Assembly (NCBI GenBank): GCA_934101145.1
Contig: CAKOPZ010000027.1
Location: forward strand, 1-15,255
Source of the DNA: an uncultured Clostridia bacterium
Lineage (GTDB): Bacteria; Bacillota; Clostridia; TANB77; CAG-508
Reading direction: 5' to 3'
Length of the DNA stretch: 15,255 nucleotides
Of this stretch, positions 1 through 7,274 are shown in pieces (position 1 is the first letter of the stretch; each line of letters opens with the position of its first letter). The notes under the pieces were generated by a model. That model was not told the DNA's origin. It ran no database searches and saw nothing but the letters and a program-made list of their open reading frames with translations. Position numbers and translations under genes: made by a program.

Positions 1-25
1 TCTATGTTTTTTCAATATTAAATTT

Positions 26-61
26 AAAAAATGTAGACAAAACTTTTATTTTTGCCTACAT
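26..61 (-). terminator. Intrinsic terminator of the GH10-like operon
   Basis: Arms 31-42 and 50-61 pair over 12 positions, with one G-U pair in the minus-strand RNA (37/55), around a 7-nt loop. The hairpin is followed by a six-U tract (26-31). It lies 17 bases after the stop codon of the 151-aa gene, so it should end the two-gene minus-strand operon. Confidence 0.85.
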
Positions 62-78
62 TAATTTTACACTTACAA

Positions 79-534
79 TTATTTACTAAAAAATCTTGTT
101 ATAAATTTCCATACTTTTTTATACCATTTAATATTGCTTATTTCTATTAAAGCTAATTTTTGCTCTTGTTTGGTACCATCTAAATTAATTTTTTTCTCAT
201 TATTCTTAAAAAGATTATCATAATTGTATCTTTCTTTCTTTTTTTCTTCTAATTGCTTTCTATCGTAATTTTGTTTAGTAATAATTTTTTCTTTTTGTAT
301 TTCAGTAGCCCAATAATCTCTAAATAAAATTGCAATAATTGCTTTTGCTGTTTTGGATACATTTTGCTCATCTAAAGTTTTATTTGGATTATATTTAAAT
401 ATATATTCTTTATTATGATTTGTTTCAAAAAGCTCGATTTTAGAATTTGGTATTTTTTCATAATCTTCTTTGGAAATGTATTTTAAAATTTCTAAAACTT
501 CACTATAAGCATTTGCATATTCAACACTTACCAT
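79..534 (-). CDS. Hypothetical 151-aa protein, second gene of the GH10-like operon
   Basis: I do not recognise a named domain. The protein has a folded-looking N-terminal half (1-90) with conserved-looking stretches such as KTLDEQNVSKTAKAI (56-70) and LFRDYWATE (about 74-82). A Lys/Glu-rich, probably helical linker follows, then a basic, aromatic C-terminus ending WKFITRFFSK. There is no signal peptide and no clear membrane segment, although the last 20 residues could touch a membrane. The start is well placed: GGAGGA lies just upstream and is made from the final GG codons of the preceding gene, which ends one base earlier. This implies translational coupling and roughly matched expression with the GH10-like protein. 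Proteins of this look seem to recur in clostridial genomes, but that is from memory. Function unknown. Confidence 0.75.
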   Translation of the reverse strand: MVSVEYANAYSEVLEILKYISKEDYEKIPNSKIELFETNHNKEYIFKYNPNKTLDEQNVSKTAKAIIAILFRDYWATEIQKEKIITKQNYDRKQLEEKKKERYNYDNLFKNNEKKINLDGTKQEQKLALIEISNIKWYKKVWKFITRFFSK

Positions 535-535
535 T

Positions 536-2899
536 TTATCCTCCTATAGTTGCTTGATTTTCCTTTGTTTTATCTAAATCTCTTTCTTGACTTTCAATTG
601 TTCTTTCAGTTTTGTCTATTAAAATAGTATCAGATATTTCATCAAAAACTTGTTTTCCTAATTTTTGTCCATTTGTTAATTGAATATCTTTAAATCTATC
701 TTTACACATCTCTATAAATTCTAAATGAGTAAAAATCTTTTTATAGTCCATTCCAAACTCTTGCAACCACTTCTGAATTCTTTCTTTGTTTTCTTCTGTT
801 GTAATTATTCCAACAAATCTGTCATCATCTTCTTTAAAATCAATTGATTGAACTCCTCCTGGTACTTCAGAGCCAAAATTTTCTAAACCTTTATAAATTT
901 CATCTTTTTTTGGGTAAAATGCAAATATAGCCCCATAAGGTCTGGCTGAGTCGATTCCTGGGTCTGCAAATTCAACAGGAACATGAATATCATGTTTATT
1001 AGCAACATCAATTTGTGTAGCAAACGATTTGAAATCTACACCTCTTTCTTCAGGTGTTTTTAGTCCACCAGACTTTAATATTTCATATATTGTTGCAATA
1101 TCATTATTTCCATGAAATACCATAGGAATGCCATCTGGTATAATTTCAGCAACTTGATTGCTAAATGACTGACGAATTTTTTTCCTTTCTTCTAAATCTT
1201 CTGGAATGTCTTCTCTCATATATGAAAGTTGATTTTCTAGCTCATTTATTCTTCTTTTTATCTTTTCAACTCGACTACCATATACCTCTGCTTTTCTTGT
1301 TTCATTACTCTTTATCGCTTCATTATACATTGTTTTATATTTTGTTAAACTATTTTTCTGACTTTCTAAATTTTTTCTAACATACATTTTTTTATTCTCA
1401 AGCATAATTGTTTGATTCCTTTCTAAGCCAGAGTATAAGCCTGCATACCTTGTTTGAGCTATCTCTCTTTGCAATCCTTGTTCATAAGTTTTTCTATTAG
1501 TTCTTTCTAAATTATGATCTAATGTATCACTTATAGACCAATATGTTATTCCATCTAACTGTACCCCAGTTTCTTCAATAGCTTTTGAAATTTCATCCAT
1601 TCTCATTGATTTAAACTCTGCTATACTTCCAATAGTAATACCACTTTTACTTATTTTACTATTAATAAGTTCTACCAAATCCTGCTCAGAACGTATTTTT
1701 CCATTTTCATCAAACATAAATCTTTCTGGTAAACACATATCAAATTCTGTTATTTGAGTTCCAATTCCTAATTGTTCTAATCTTTTAAAGCCCTCAAAAC
1801 ATTGTCTAATATCATCTATATTTTGTGTCATCTCAATATGCATCTGTGTACCAATTGTATCAATTAATCCAGGAGCTAGTTCGTTAATTCGAGATAATTG
1901 TTCTATTACAACTTGTCTTCTTTCAGGATTTTCCAAAAACGGTTCATTATATACATACGTTACTCCATCTGGTTTGTTTTCTAATGCATACTGAAAAATG
2001 CTAACTAATTCTTCGTTGGAAATTCCGTATAATTCTTGCCACATATTTCTGTATGGTTCATCAAAAGAAATTATCTCATTAAGCAAATCTACAGAACATA
2101 TTACTCCTTTTCCATTTATCTTATGCTCCTCATTATATTTTGAAATAAAATCTATAGATTTCTTTACATATTTTTGCAGTTCTCCTAAAACATATTCTTT
2201 TTGCTTGCCTATTAAATGTTCTTCCATAGTTTGTTTATCTAATAATGTATGATATCTTGCATACATTCCATTTTTATAACAAAAATCTAGACCCCTTTGA
2301 GCATAATAAAAATCATATTTTTCCATATTTGGTATATGTTCATCATACATTTTTTTTGTAACATCATAATATCTTCCTGCTCCTATTAGAAGAGTATTAT
2401 GATTAGATAAAATATAATTTAATCCAGATAATTCTTCATAAGTTATGCTTGTCATTTGATCTCTTTCTGTTCCAATAAATCTATGAGCTTTTTCTGTAAA
2501 AATATCATAACTTTCAGGGTGTTCTGCTTTTAATTTTTTCTTAATACCTTCATAACCATTATTTTGAAATACTGAAATGTATGAATCTACTTCATCAGCA
2601 GTAATTCCTGAATGCTTTAATGCTAATTCCAAAACACTTCTTCTGTTTTTAATACTTTGTTCCATTGATACTAATGTGCTCTTATATTGTTCGACAAGCA
2701 TTCTTTTTATATCTTCAATATCTTTATCATTCCAACTAGTTAAATCTTCTTCAGAAATATTTAACTGTGAACAATTAATTGCAAAATCTTTTAATTCTTC
2801 TATATTTTTACATTGAATTATACTTAATAATTCAATAGTTTCTGAATTCAAATAAATTCCATTTATTTGACTCTCTAACTTTAATGAAAATTCTTGCAT
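536..2899 (-). CDS. GH10-type glycoside hydrolase domain fused to coiled coil and unknown C-terminal domain
   Basis: The protein has 787 aa. Residues 1-150 are helical and unrecognised. Residues about 160-480 match glycoside hydrolase family 10 (endo-beta-1,4-xylanase fold): RYHTLL (215-220, like RGHTLVWH), VDLLNE with presumed acid/base Glu275, YNEP (317-320), GTQMH (350-354), TQITEFD with presumed nucleophile Glu385, and ITYWSISD (451-458, like the family's V/ITFWG). The -1 subsite ENxMK motif and the second half of the HTLVWH motif are not clearly kept, so the substrate may differ from xylan. Residues about 495-560 look like a coiled coil. A C-terminal domain (about 585-745) begins MVFHGNND...GGL, which recalls the first strand of ADP-ribosyltransferases, but this is only a guess. 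There is no signal peptide, unlike most GH10 xylanases, so a cytoplasmic role is likely. SD GAAGGTG is 5 bases before ATG. First gene of a two-gene operon. Confidence 0.8.
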   Translation of the reverse strand: MQEFSLKLESQINGIYLNSETIELLSIIQCKNIEELKDFAINCSQLNISEEDLTSWNDKDIEDIKRMLVEQYKSTLVSMEQSIKNRRSVLELALKHSGITADEVDSYISVFQNNGYEGIKKKLKAEHPESYDIFTEKAHRFIGTERDQMTSITYEELSGLNYILSNHNTLLIGAGRYYDVTKKMYDEHIPNMEKYDFYYAQRGLDFCYKNGMYARYHTLLDKQTMEEHLIGKQKEYVLGELQKYVKKSIDFISKYNEEHKINGKGVICSVDLLNEIISFDEPYRNMWQELYGISNEELVSIFQYALENKPDGVTYVYNEPFLENPERRQVVIEQLSRINELAPGLIDTIGTQMHIEMTQNIDDIRQCFEGFKRLEQLGIGTQITEFDMCLPERFMFDENGKIRSEQDLVELINSKISKSGITIGSIAEFKSMRMDEISKAIEETGVQLDGITYWSISDTLDHNLERTNRKTYEQGLQREIAQTRYAGLYSGLERNQTIMLENKKMYVRKNLESQKNSLTKYKTMYNEAIKSNETRKAEVYGSRVEKIKRRINELENQLSYMREDIPEDLEERKKIRQSFSNQVAEIIPDGIPMVFHGNNDIATIYEILKSGGLKTPEERGVDFKSFATQIDVANKHDIHVPVEFADPGIDSARPYGAIFAFYPKKDEIYKGLENFGSEVPGGVQSIDFKEDDDRFVGIITTEENKERIQKWLQEFGMDYKKIFTHLEFIEMCKDRFKDIQLTNGQKLGKQVFDEISDTILIDKTERTIESQERDLDKTKENQATIGG

Positions 2900-2930
2900 T
2901 TTTTCACCTTCTATTGTTTAATTCAAAAAT

Positions 2931-2959
2931 ATTATATCAATAACTTTTAATTTTTACAA
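2931..2959 (-). promoter_or_regulatory. Promoter of the GH10-like operon
   Basis: On the minus strand, TTGTAA (2954-2959), a 17-base spacer and TATAAT (2931-2936) are present, with TG in extended -10 position (TGATATAAT). Transcription should begin near 2924, leaving a ~25-base leader to the ATG at 2899. Confidence 0.7.
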
Positions 2960-3162
2960 TAATTGAAAACTAAAAAAGTAATACTTTTAATAATCACTTT
3001 ATGTGGTTCAATATATGTAAGATTAGTTTTTTCTAATTTCTTAATGCTACCATTTATAAAAGTAGGGGTAACTTTAGCAAATTCACATATAAATTCAAGT
3101 CTTTGTTTTAGACATTCTTAAAATTGTAATTCTTGTTTAATTATTTTCAATTTATACACCAT
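2947..3162 (-). pseudogene. Possible decayed small ORF upstream of the GH10-like operon
   Basis: The stretch 2900-3200 has no intact gene. On the minus strand one frame is open from 3117 to 2950 (56 codons), and beyond a single TAA (3118-3120) it continues 14 codons up to ATG 3162. AAAGG lies near that end. The translation includes VTPTFINGSIKKLEK and IEPHKVIIKS, which looks more protein-like than random A+T-rich DNA, but I recognise no family. The operon promoter -35 box overlaps its tail. It could be a broken gene or chance. Confidence 0.25.
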
Positions 3163-3200
3163 CCTTTCGTTTGGATGATTTTAATATTGTTTTAGACAAC

Positions 3201-3236
3201 AAAAAAATCAACCAGATTTATTTACTGATTGATTTT
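3201..3236 (-). terminator. Intrinsic terminator downstream of tRNA-Leu
   Basis: Arms 3204-3215 and 3225-3236 pair over 12 positions (one U-G in RNA), with a 9-nt loop and a U tract at 3201-3207. A second perfect 9-bp hairpin (3243-3251 with 3261-3269) sits between the tRNA 3' end and this terminator and may help end transcription or guide 3' processing. Confidence 0.8.
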
Positions 3237-3275
3237 CATATCTATCTGTTCTATTAGTTCGAACAGATACGTCAT

Positions 3276-3359
3276 TGGTGCGGATGAGAGGACTCGAACC
3301 TCCACGCCGTTGGCACTGGTTCCTAAGACCAGCGCGTCTGCCAGTTCCGCCACATCCGC
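3276..3359 (-). tRNA. tRNA-Leu (anticodon UAG)
   Basis: The acceptor arm GCGGATG pairs with CATCCGC, followed by discriminator A and encoded CCA (3276-3278). The anticodon stem CTGGT/ACCAG encloses loop CTTAGGA, giving anticodon UAG, which reads CUN leucine codons. The T-arm GAGGTTCGAGTCCTC is canonical, and an extended variable arm is present as expected for a class II tRNA. The length is 84 nt including CCA. It has its own promoter and terminator. Confidence 0.97.
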
Positions 3360-3393
3360 AGGTGTATAAAGTGTTACTTCATGCACTTCACAT

Positions 3394-3459
3394 ATAATAG
3401 CACACTTTTATTAATGATGTCAATAGTAAATTAAAAAAAATTAATTTTTTTAATTTACT
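3394..3459 (-). promoter_or_regulatory. tRNA-Leu promoter with A+T-rich upstream palindrome
   Basis: TTGACA (3418-3423), an 18-base spacer and TATTAT (3394-3399) on the minus strand place the start near 3387, about 28 bases before the mature tRNA. Directly upstream of the -35 lies a pure A/T-type palindrome (3425-3459, arms AGTAAATTAAAAAAA), well placed to serve as an UP element. It could alternatively be a weak hairpin separating this unit from the gene at 3544-4338. Confidence 0.7.
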
Positions 3460-3498
3460 CATACCAACTACTATAAAACTTTTTATCATAAAATCTAA

Positions 3499-3531
3499 TT
3501 GCACTAAGCTTATAATTTTAGCTTAGTGCAA
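3499..3531 (-). terminator. Terminator-like hairpin after the membrane-protein gene
   Basis: A perfect 12-bp stem (3499-3510 with 3520-3531, arm TTGCACTAAGCT) with a 9-nt loop begins 13 bases after the stop codon at 3544. The following minus-strand sequence is T-rich but interrupted (ATTAGATTTTAT), so it may terminate imperfectly. It is the likely end of the rpsO-pnp-membrane protein transcript. Confidence 0.6.
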
Positions 3532-3543
3532 ATCTTCTTTTAA

Positions 3544-4338
3544 CTATAACAAATTATCTTCCTTTTGATATCCTAAAATTGGTTGAAATATAATAGGCAA
3601 TATTGCAAGTCCTATCGTAAAACCTCTTTCTTTGTTAAACATTTTGGCTAGTTCTATATTTGAAATTATGTATATAATGGCAGATGCAATTAAAATAATA
3701 CCACCAATAATACATGTTAATATAAACATAAATGAACCAATTACAACTCCTAAAGAGACGCCCAATAAGATTATAGCAACTCCAATTAATGGTAATGCTG
3801 CAAACGCTTCTTTCATTCCGATAGCTTTAAAATATTTACCTAAGGATACAATTCCCATAATTGCCATACCAAATGAAATTATCATTTTTATGATATTTGG
3901 TAAAAGATTACACACTTCCATAACAAATGGATATGCTATCATAAATTTTACAGTCCAATCTGGCATATTCAATTTTTTATATAATTTTGCAATACCGATA
4001 TTAATTATTACCGCAATTATAAAATTAATTATATTTCTAACAATATTGAACGTTCGATTTCCTCTAATCAATATAATATTCGATATAATATTCGATTTTA
4101 AATAATTATTTGATTTTGTTTTATTGCCACTAGTCGTATAATCATAATCTTTTACACTTGAACTTTTATCTAAATATTCTTTGGTTTTCTCTGACAACGA
4201 ATTTGAATATTCCACATAATTATCTTGTTTATTCTTAGACATAAATACCTTAATTCCCATTATTACACCTAATACCACTACTATAATTATTAGAATCAAA
4301 ATTATACTAACACCATTTTCTTTTCTTAAGTTTTTCAT
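3544..4338 (-). CDS. Multi-pass membrane protein, DUF5684-like
   Basis: The frame extends to a TTG at 4356, but ATG 4338 is preferred because AAAGGGG lies 7 bases upstream, giving 264 aa. An N-terminal segment KENGVSIILILIIIVVVLG (about 7-25) resembles a prepilin-type N-terminus, with G before a hydrophobic run but without the usual Glu5, so it is more likely a plain membrane anchor. A polar Lys/Ser-rich linker (about 35-80) follows. Then come four to five further membrane segments, with KLYKKLNMPDW between segments and a closing FTIGLAILPIIFQPILGY. The W-loop and this ending recall DUF5684 and related small membrane proteins of Firmicutes. No enzymatic motif is visible. It starts 23 bases after pnp and probably relies on read-through from the rpsO-pnp transcript. 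Function unknown; the family call is tentative. Confidence 0.75.
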   Translation of the reverse strand: MKNLRKENGVSIILILIIIVVVLGVIMGIKVFMSKNKQDNYVEYSNSLSEKTKEYLDKSSSVKDYDYTTSGNKTKSNNYLKSNIISNIILIRGNRTFNIVRNIINFIIAVIINIGIAKLYKKLNMPDWTVKFMIAYPFVMEVCNLLPNIIKMIISFGMAIMGIVSLGKYFKAIGMKEAFAALPLIGVAIILLGVSLGVVIGSFMFILTCIIGGIILIASAIIYIISNIELAKMFNKERGFTIGLAILPIIFQPILGYQKEDNLL

Positions 4339-4361
4339 TTGCTTTCCCCTTTTCAATATTT

Positions 4362-6491
4362 CTATTCTTCTACTTTTTCTTCCTTATTACCCGCTTCTAA
4401 ATCCTTCATAGTAAGATTTATTCTACCTTGGTTGTCAATTTCATATACTTTTACAGTAACTTCATCTCCAACAGATAGTACGTCTTCTACTTTTTCTACT
4501 CTTTTACTTGATATTTTAGAAATATGAAGTAATCCTTCTTTTCCTCCACCAATATCAACAAAGGCTCCAAATGACATTATCTTTGTAATAACACCATCAT
4601 AAATTCCACCAACTTCAATTTCTCTTGCAATTGTTTCTATCATTTTCATTGCTTTTTTAGCAGACTCTATATCATTGCTATATACGCACACACTTCCGTC
4701 TTCTTCAATGTCAATTTTCACACCTGTTGCATCAATAATTTTGTTTATCATTTTTCCACCAGGTCCGATTACATCTTTTATTTTATCAACACTTATTTTT
4801 GATGTCATTATTTTTGGTGCATATTTTGAAACTTCTTTTCTTGGCTCAGAAATAACTGGTAGCATAATTTCATCAAGTATATAATCTCTTGCTACTTTTG
4901 TTCTTTCAAAAGCTTCTTTTATAATGTCATATGTTAATCCATCAATTTTGATATCAACTTGTATAGCTGTTATACCATCTTTTGTTCCACCAACTTTAAA
5001 GTCCATATCTCCAAAGAAGTCTTCTATTCCTTGAATATCTGTAAGCATAATATATCTGCTCTTGTCATTTTTGTCTGTTACAAGTCCTGTAGAAATACCA
5101 GCAACTGGCTTTTTAATTGGAACACCTGCTGCCATTAATGATAATGTACTTCCACAAATACTTGCTTGTGATGTTGAACCATTTGAAGATAATACTTCTG
5201 ATACAACTCTTATTGCATATGGAAATTCTTCTTCTGAAGGAAGTACTGGCACAAGTGCTTTTTCTGCTAAAGCTCCATGTCCGATTTCCCTTCTACCAGG
5301 TCCTCTTGATGGTCTTGCTTCTCCAACACTGTATGATGGGAAGTTGTATTGGTGCATATATCTTTTTCCTGTTTCTTCATCAAGTCCATCTAGCATTTGT
5401 TCTTCACTCTTCATGCCAAGTGTTACAACAGACATAACTTGTGTTTGTCCTCTTGTAAATATTGCACTACCATGTACTCTTGGAAGTACATCAATTTCAC
5501 AAGATAGTGGACGAATTTCATCAATTTTTCTTCCATCTGGACGTTTGTGTTCTTCTAATATCATTTCTCTTACACATGCTTTTTCCAAATCATGTACACT
5601 ATCTGCTATATCTGTTTTTCTTTCTTCTGCGATATCTTCTCCATATTTTTCTGTAACATATGCTGTAATATCTTCTGTAATTTTATCAATATTTGCATCT
5701 CTAACTTCTTTATCAGTAGCTTGTACATCTTGATACATTCTATCTTTGAAGTTTGCTACTATTTCTTGATAAAACTCTGGATCAACTGCAAAAGATTTAT
5801 ATTCAAATTTTGGTTTTCCAATTTCAGCTTGAATATCAGCTATAAAATGGCAAACATTTTTGATTTCTTCATGAGCTTTTTTTATTGCTTCAAGCATTGT
5901 TTCGTTTGGTATTTCATCTGCTCCTGCTTCAATCATTGTAATTTTTTCTAAAGTGCCTGCAACTGTAGCTGTTAATCTGCTTCTTTCTCTTTGAGCCACT
6001 GTAGGGTTTATAACTATCTCCCCATCTACCCATCCAACTGCAACTGCTGCTGTTGGTCCATTAAATGGAATATCTGAAATTGCAAGTGCTGCTGATGCAC
6101 CTATCATTGCACATACTTCTGGGCTATTATCTTGTTCTACAGAAAGTACTGTTGTTGTAACACAAACATCATTTCTGAAATCTTTTGGGAACAATGGACG
6201 AAGTGGTCTATCAATTGCTCTTGATGTTAAAATAGCCTTGTCTGAAGGTTTTCCTTCTCTTTTTGTAAAACTTCCTGGTATTTTTCCTACTGCATATAGT
6301 TTTTCTTCATAATCTACTGACAATGGGAAAAAATCTATTCCTTCTTTTGGTTCTTTTGATGCAGTAACATTTGCCATAACAACAGTGTCTCCATATTTTA
6401 CCACAACACTACCATTTGCAAGTCCTGCAATTTTTCCTGTTTCGATTGTTAATTCTCTTCCTGCTAGTTTTGTTGAATAACTTTTAAACAT
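4362..6491 (-). CDS. pnp: Polyribonucleotide nucleotidyltransferase (PNPase)
   Basis: PNPase degrades RNA 3'-to-5' phosphorolytically, releasing nucleoside diphosphates, and acts as a cytoplasmic trimer. The protein has 709 aa, the usual length. Visible parts: first RNase PH-like domain (about 10-145); all-alpha linker (about 240-310); second RNase PH domain with GRREIGHG (399-406), SSNGSTSQAS (435-444) and EDFFGDMDFKV, whose Asp491 and Asp497 match the catalytic metal-site aspartates of E. coli PNPase; KH domain (about 555-620) with GPGG (576-579); S1 domain (about 627-697). All key motifs are intact. The SD TAGGAGGA lies 6 bases before the ATG. It follows rpsO in the order known from many bacteria, separated by a 211-base spacer with a strong nested hairpin that may mediate autoregulation. 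Confidence 0.98.
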   Translation of the reverse strand: MFKSYSTKLAGRELTIETGKIAGLANGSVVVKYGDTVVMANVTASKEPKEGIDFFPLSVDYEEKLYAVGKIPGSFTKREGKPSDKAILTSRAIDRPLRPLFPKDFRNDVCVTTTVLSVEQDNSPEVCAMIGASAALAISDIPFNGPTAAVAVGWVDGEIVINPTVAQRERSRLTATVAGTLEKITMIEAGADEIPNETMLEAIKKAHEEIKNVCHFIADIQAEIGKPKFEYKSFAVDPEFYQEIVANFKDRMYQDVQATDKEVRDANIDKITEDITAYVTEKYGEDIAEERKTDIADSVHDLEKACVREMILEEHKRPDGRKIDEIRPLSCEIDVLPRVHGSAIFTRGQTQVMSVVTLGMKSEEQMLDGLDEETGKRYMHQYNFPSYSVGEARPSRGPGRREIGHGALAEKALVPVLPSEEEFPYAIRVVSEVLSSNGSTSQASICGSTLSLMAAGVPIKKPVAGISTGLVTDKNDKSRYIMLTDIQGIEDFFGDMDFKVGGTKDGITAIQVDIKIDGLTYDIIKEAFERTKVARDYILDEIMLPVISEPRKEVSKYAPKIMTSKISVDKIKDVIGPGGKMINKIIDATGVKIDIEEDGSVCVYSNDIESAKKAMKMIETIAREIEVGGIYDGVITKIMSFGAFVDIGGGKEGLLHISKISSKRVEKVEDVLSVGDEVTVKVYEIDNQGRINLTMKDLEAGNKEEKVEE

Positions 6492-6519
6492 ATTCTATCC
6501 TCCTAATTTTATATATTTT

Positions 6520-6600
6520 CAATATTTGAATTAGGGTAACCTCTATTATGTATCAATCAATTGGTACATAATACAAGCTACTTACTAATTTCAAATATTG
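6520..6600 (-). promoter_or_regulatory. Long nested hairpin in the pnp leader
   Basis: Outer arms 6520-6534 (CAATATTTGAATTAG) and 6585-6600 pair perfectly except for one bulged base. An inner perfect 9-bp stem pairs 6544-6552 with 6565-6573. The structure ends about 15 bases before the pnp Shine-Dalgarno. In E. coli a long pnp-leader stem is cut by RNase III and mediates PNPase autocontrol; the placement here suggests a similar role, by inference only. Confidence 0.5.
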
Positions 6601-6658
6601 TTTTAAACATTTTTATATTCAATAAATAAAGCTATGAATATTTCTAATATATTTGCAA

Positions 6659-6691
6659 ATTGGACGCTTAAGCAAATGCCAAACGTCCAAT
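6659..6691 (-). terminator. Hairpin at the 3' end of rpsO
   Basis: Arms 6659-6666 (ATTGGACG) and 6684-6691 pair perfectly over 8 bp, starting 11 bases after the rpsO stop. A flanking TTTGC/GCAAA pair can extend the stem with a bulge. The U tract is poor, so this is more likely a partial terminator or an mRNA-stabilising/processing hairpin that lets some transcription continue into pnp. Confidence 0.5.
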
Positions 6692-6702
6692 GCAAAATAA
6701 TA

Positions 6703-6966
6703 CTATTTTCTTAATCCTAATTTTTCAACGATATCTCTATATCTTTGAACATCTTTTTTAGCCAAATAGTTTAATAGGCTTCTTCTTGAACCAACCATTT
6801 TTAAAAGACCTCTTCTTGAGTGATTATCTTTTTTGTGAACTTTTAAGTGTTCTGTTAGTTCATTGATTCTTTCTGTTAAAAGAGCGATTTGAACTTCTGG
6901 AGAACCAGTATCTTTTTCATCTCTTCTATATGTTTCGATAACTTCTTGTTTTCTTTCCTTTGTCAT
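6703..6966 (-). CDS. rpsO: 30S ribosomal protein S15
   Basis: The 87-aa protein is nearly the standard S15 length. The signature DTGSPEVQIALLTERI (19-34) and the basic helix HKKDNHSRRGLLKMVGSRR (44-62) are intact. S15 binds 16S rRNA helices early in 30S platform assembly and, in several bacteria, represses its own mRNA. The ATG is preceded by AGGAGGTG. It is transcribed from the promoter at 7063-7091 through a structured leader and followed by pnp, the common bacterial arrangement. Confidence 0.98.
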   Translation of the reverse strand: MTKERKQEVIETYRRDEKDTGSPEVQIALLTERINELTEHLKVHKKDNHSRRGLLKMVGSRRSLLNYLAKKDVQRYRDIVEKLGLRK

Positions 6967-6994
6967 AATTACACCTCCTGTATTTTTATATTTG

Positions 6995-7061
6995 CCTTAA
7001 ACTGAGCACAAGTGGTGTTTTTCTCCTTCTGCTAAGTATAAGGTATTAAACTAACAATACC
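6995..7061 (-). promoter_or_regulatory. Structured rpsO leader, possible S15 autoregulatory site
   Basis: In the minus-strand leader, CCTTATACTTAGCA (7030-7043) pairs with TGCTCAGTTTAAGG (6995-7008) with only two 1x1 mismatches. An upstream hairpin GGTATT/AATACC (7056-7061 with 7042-7047) shares two bases with it, so the two can compete. S15 leaders in Firmicutes are known autoregulatory RNAs; I cannot confirm the exact class by eye. Confidence 0.5.
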
Positions 7062-7062
7062 T

Positions 7063-7091
7063 ATTTTAACACGTTTTGCCACCATTTGCAA
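7063..7091 (-). promoter_or_regulatory. rpsO promoter
   Basis: TTGCAA (7086-7091), a 17-base spacer and TAAAAT (7063-7068) on the minus strand predict a start near 7056, giving a ~90-base leader. Together with the divergent promoter at 7210-7238 this accounts for the 308-base gap 6967-7274. No gene is seen in the gap. Confidence 0.75.
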
Positions 7092-7209
7092 GCAAAATTT
7101 AAAAATTCTGGCATAGTCGCTTCTTTCTAATAAATTATTATAACATACGTTTTAAATGTACATATAGAGAATTTTCGACTTTTTTGTCGTTTTATAAACT
7201 CTTTCAAAC

Positions 7210-7238
7210 TTGCTTATTTTTAATATTCATTATATAAT
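7210..7238 (+). promoter_or_regulatory. Promoter of the kinase pair
   Basis: TTGCTT (7210-7215), a 17-base spacer and TATAAT (7233-7238) predict a start near 7245, about 30 bases before the ATG at 7275. Confidence 0.75.
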
Positions 7239-7274
7239 ACCAAATATAATTTAAAAAGCAAGGAGGAAAATACT

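Noticed and set aside
3561..4338. Functional type IV prepilin
   Set aside because: The N-terminus resembles a prepilin but lacks Glu5, and the protein has several further membrane segments, unlike a pilin.
7174..7190. CGAC-T6-GTCG small hairpin between rpsO and the kinase pair
   Set aside because: A 4-bp stem is too short to support any role.
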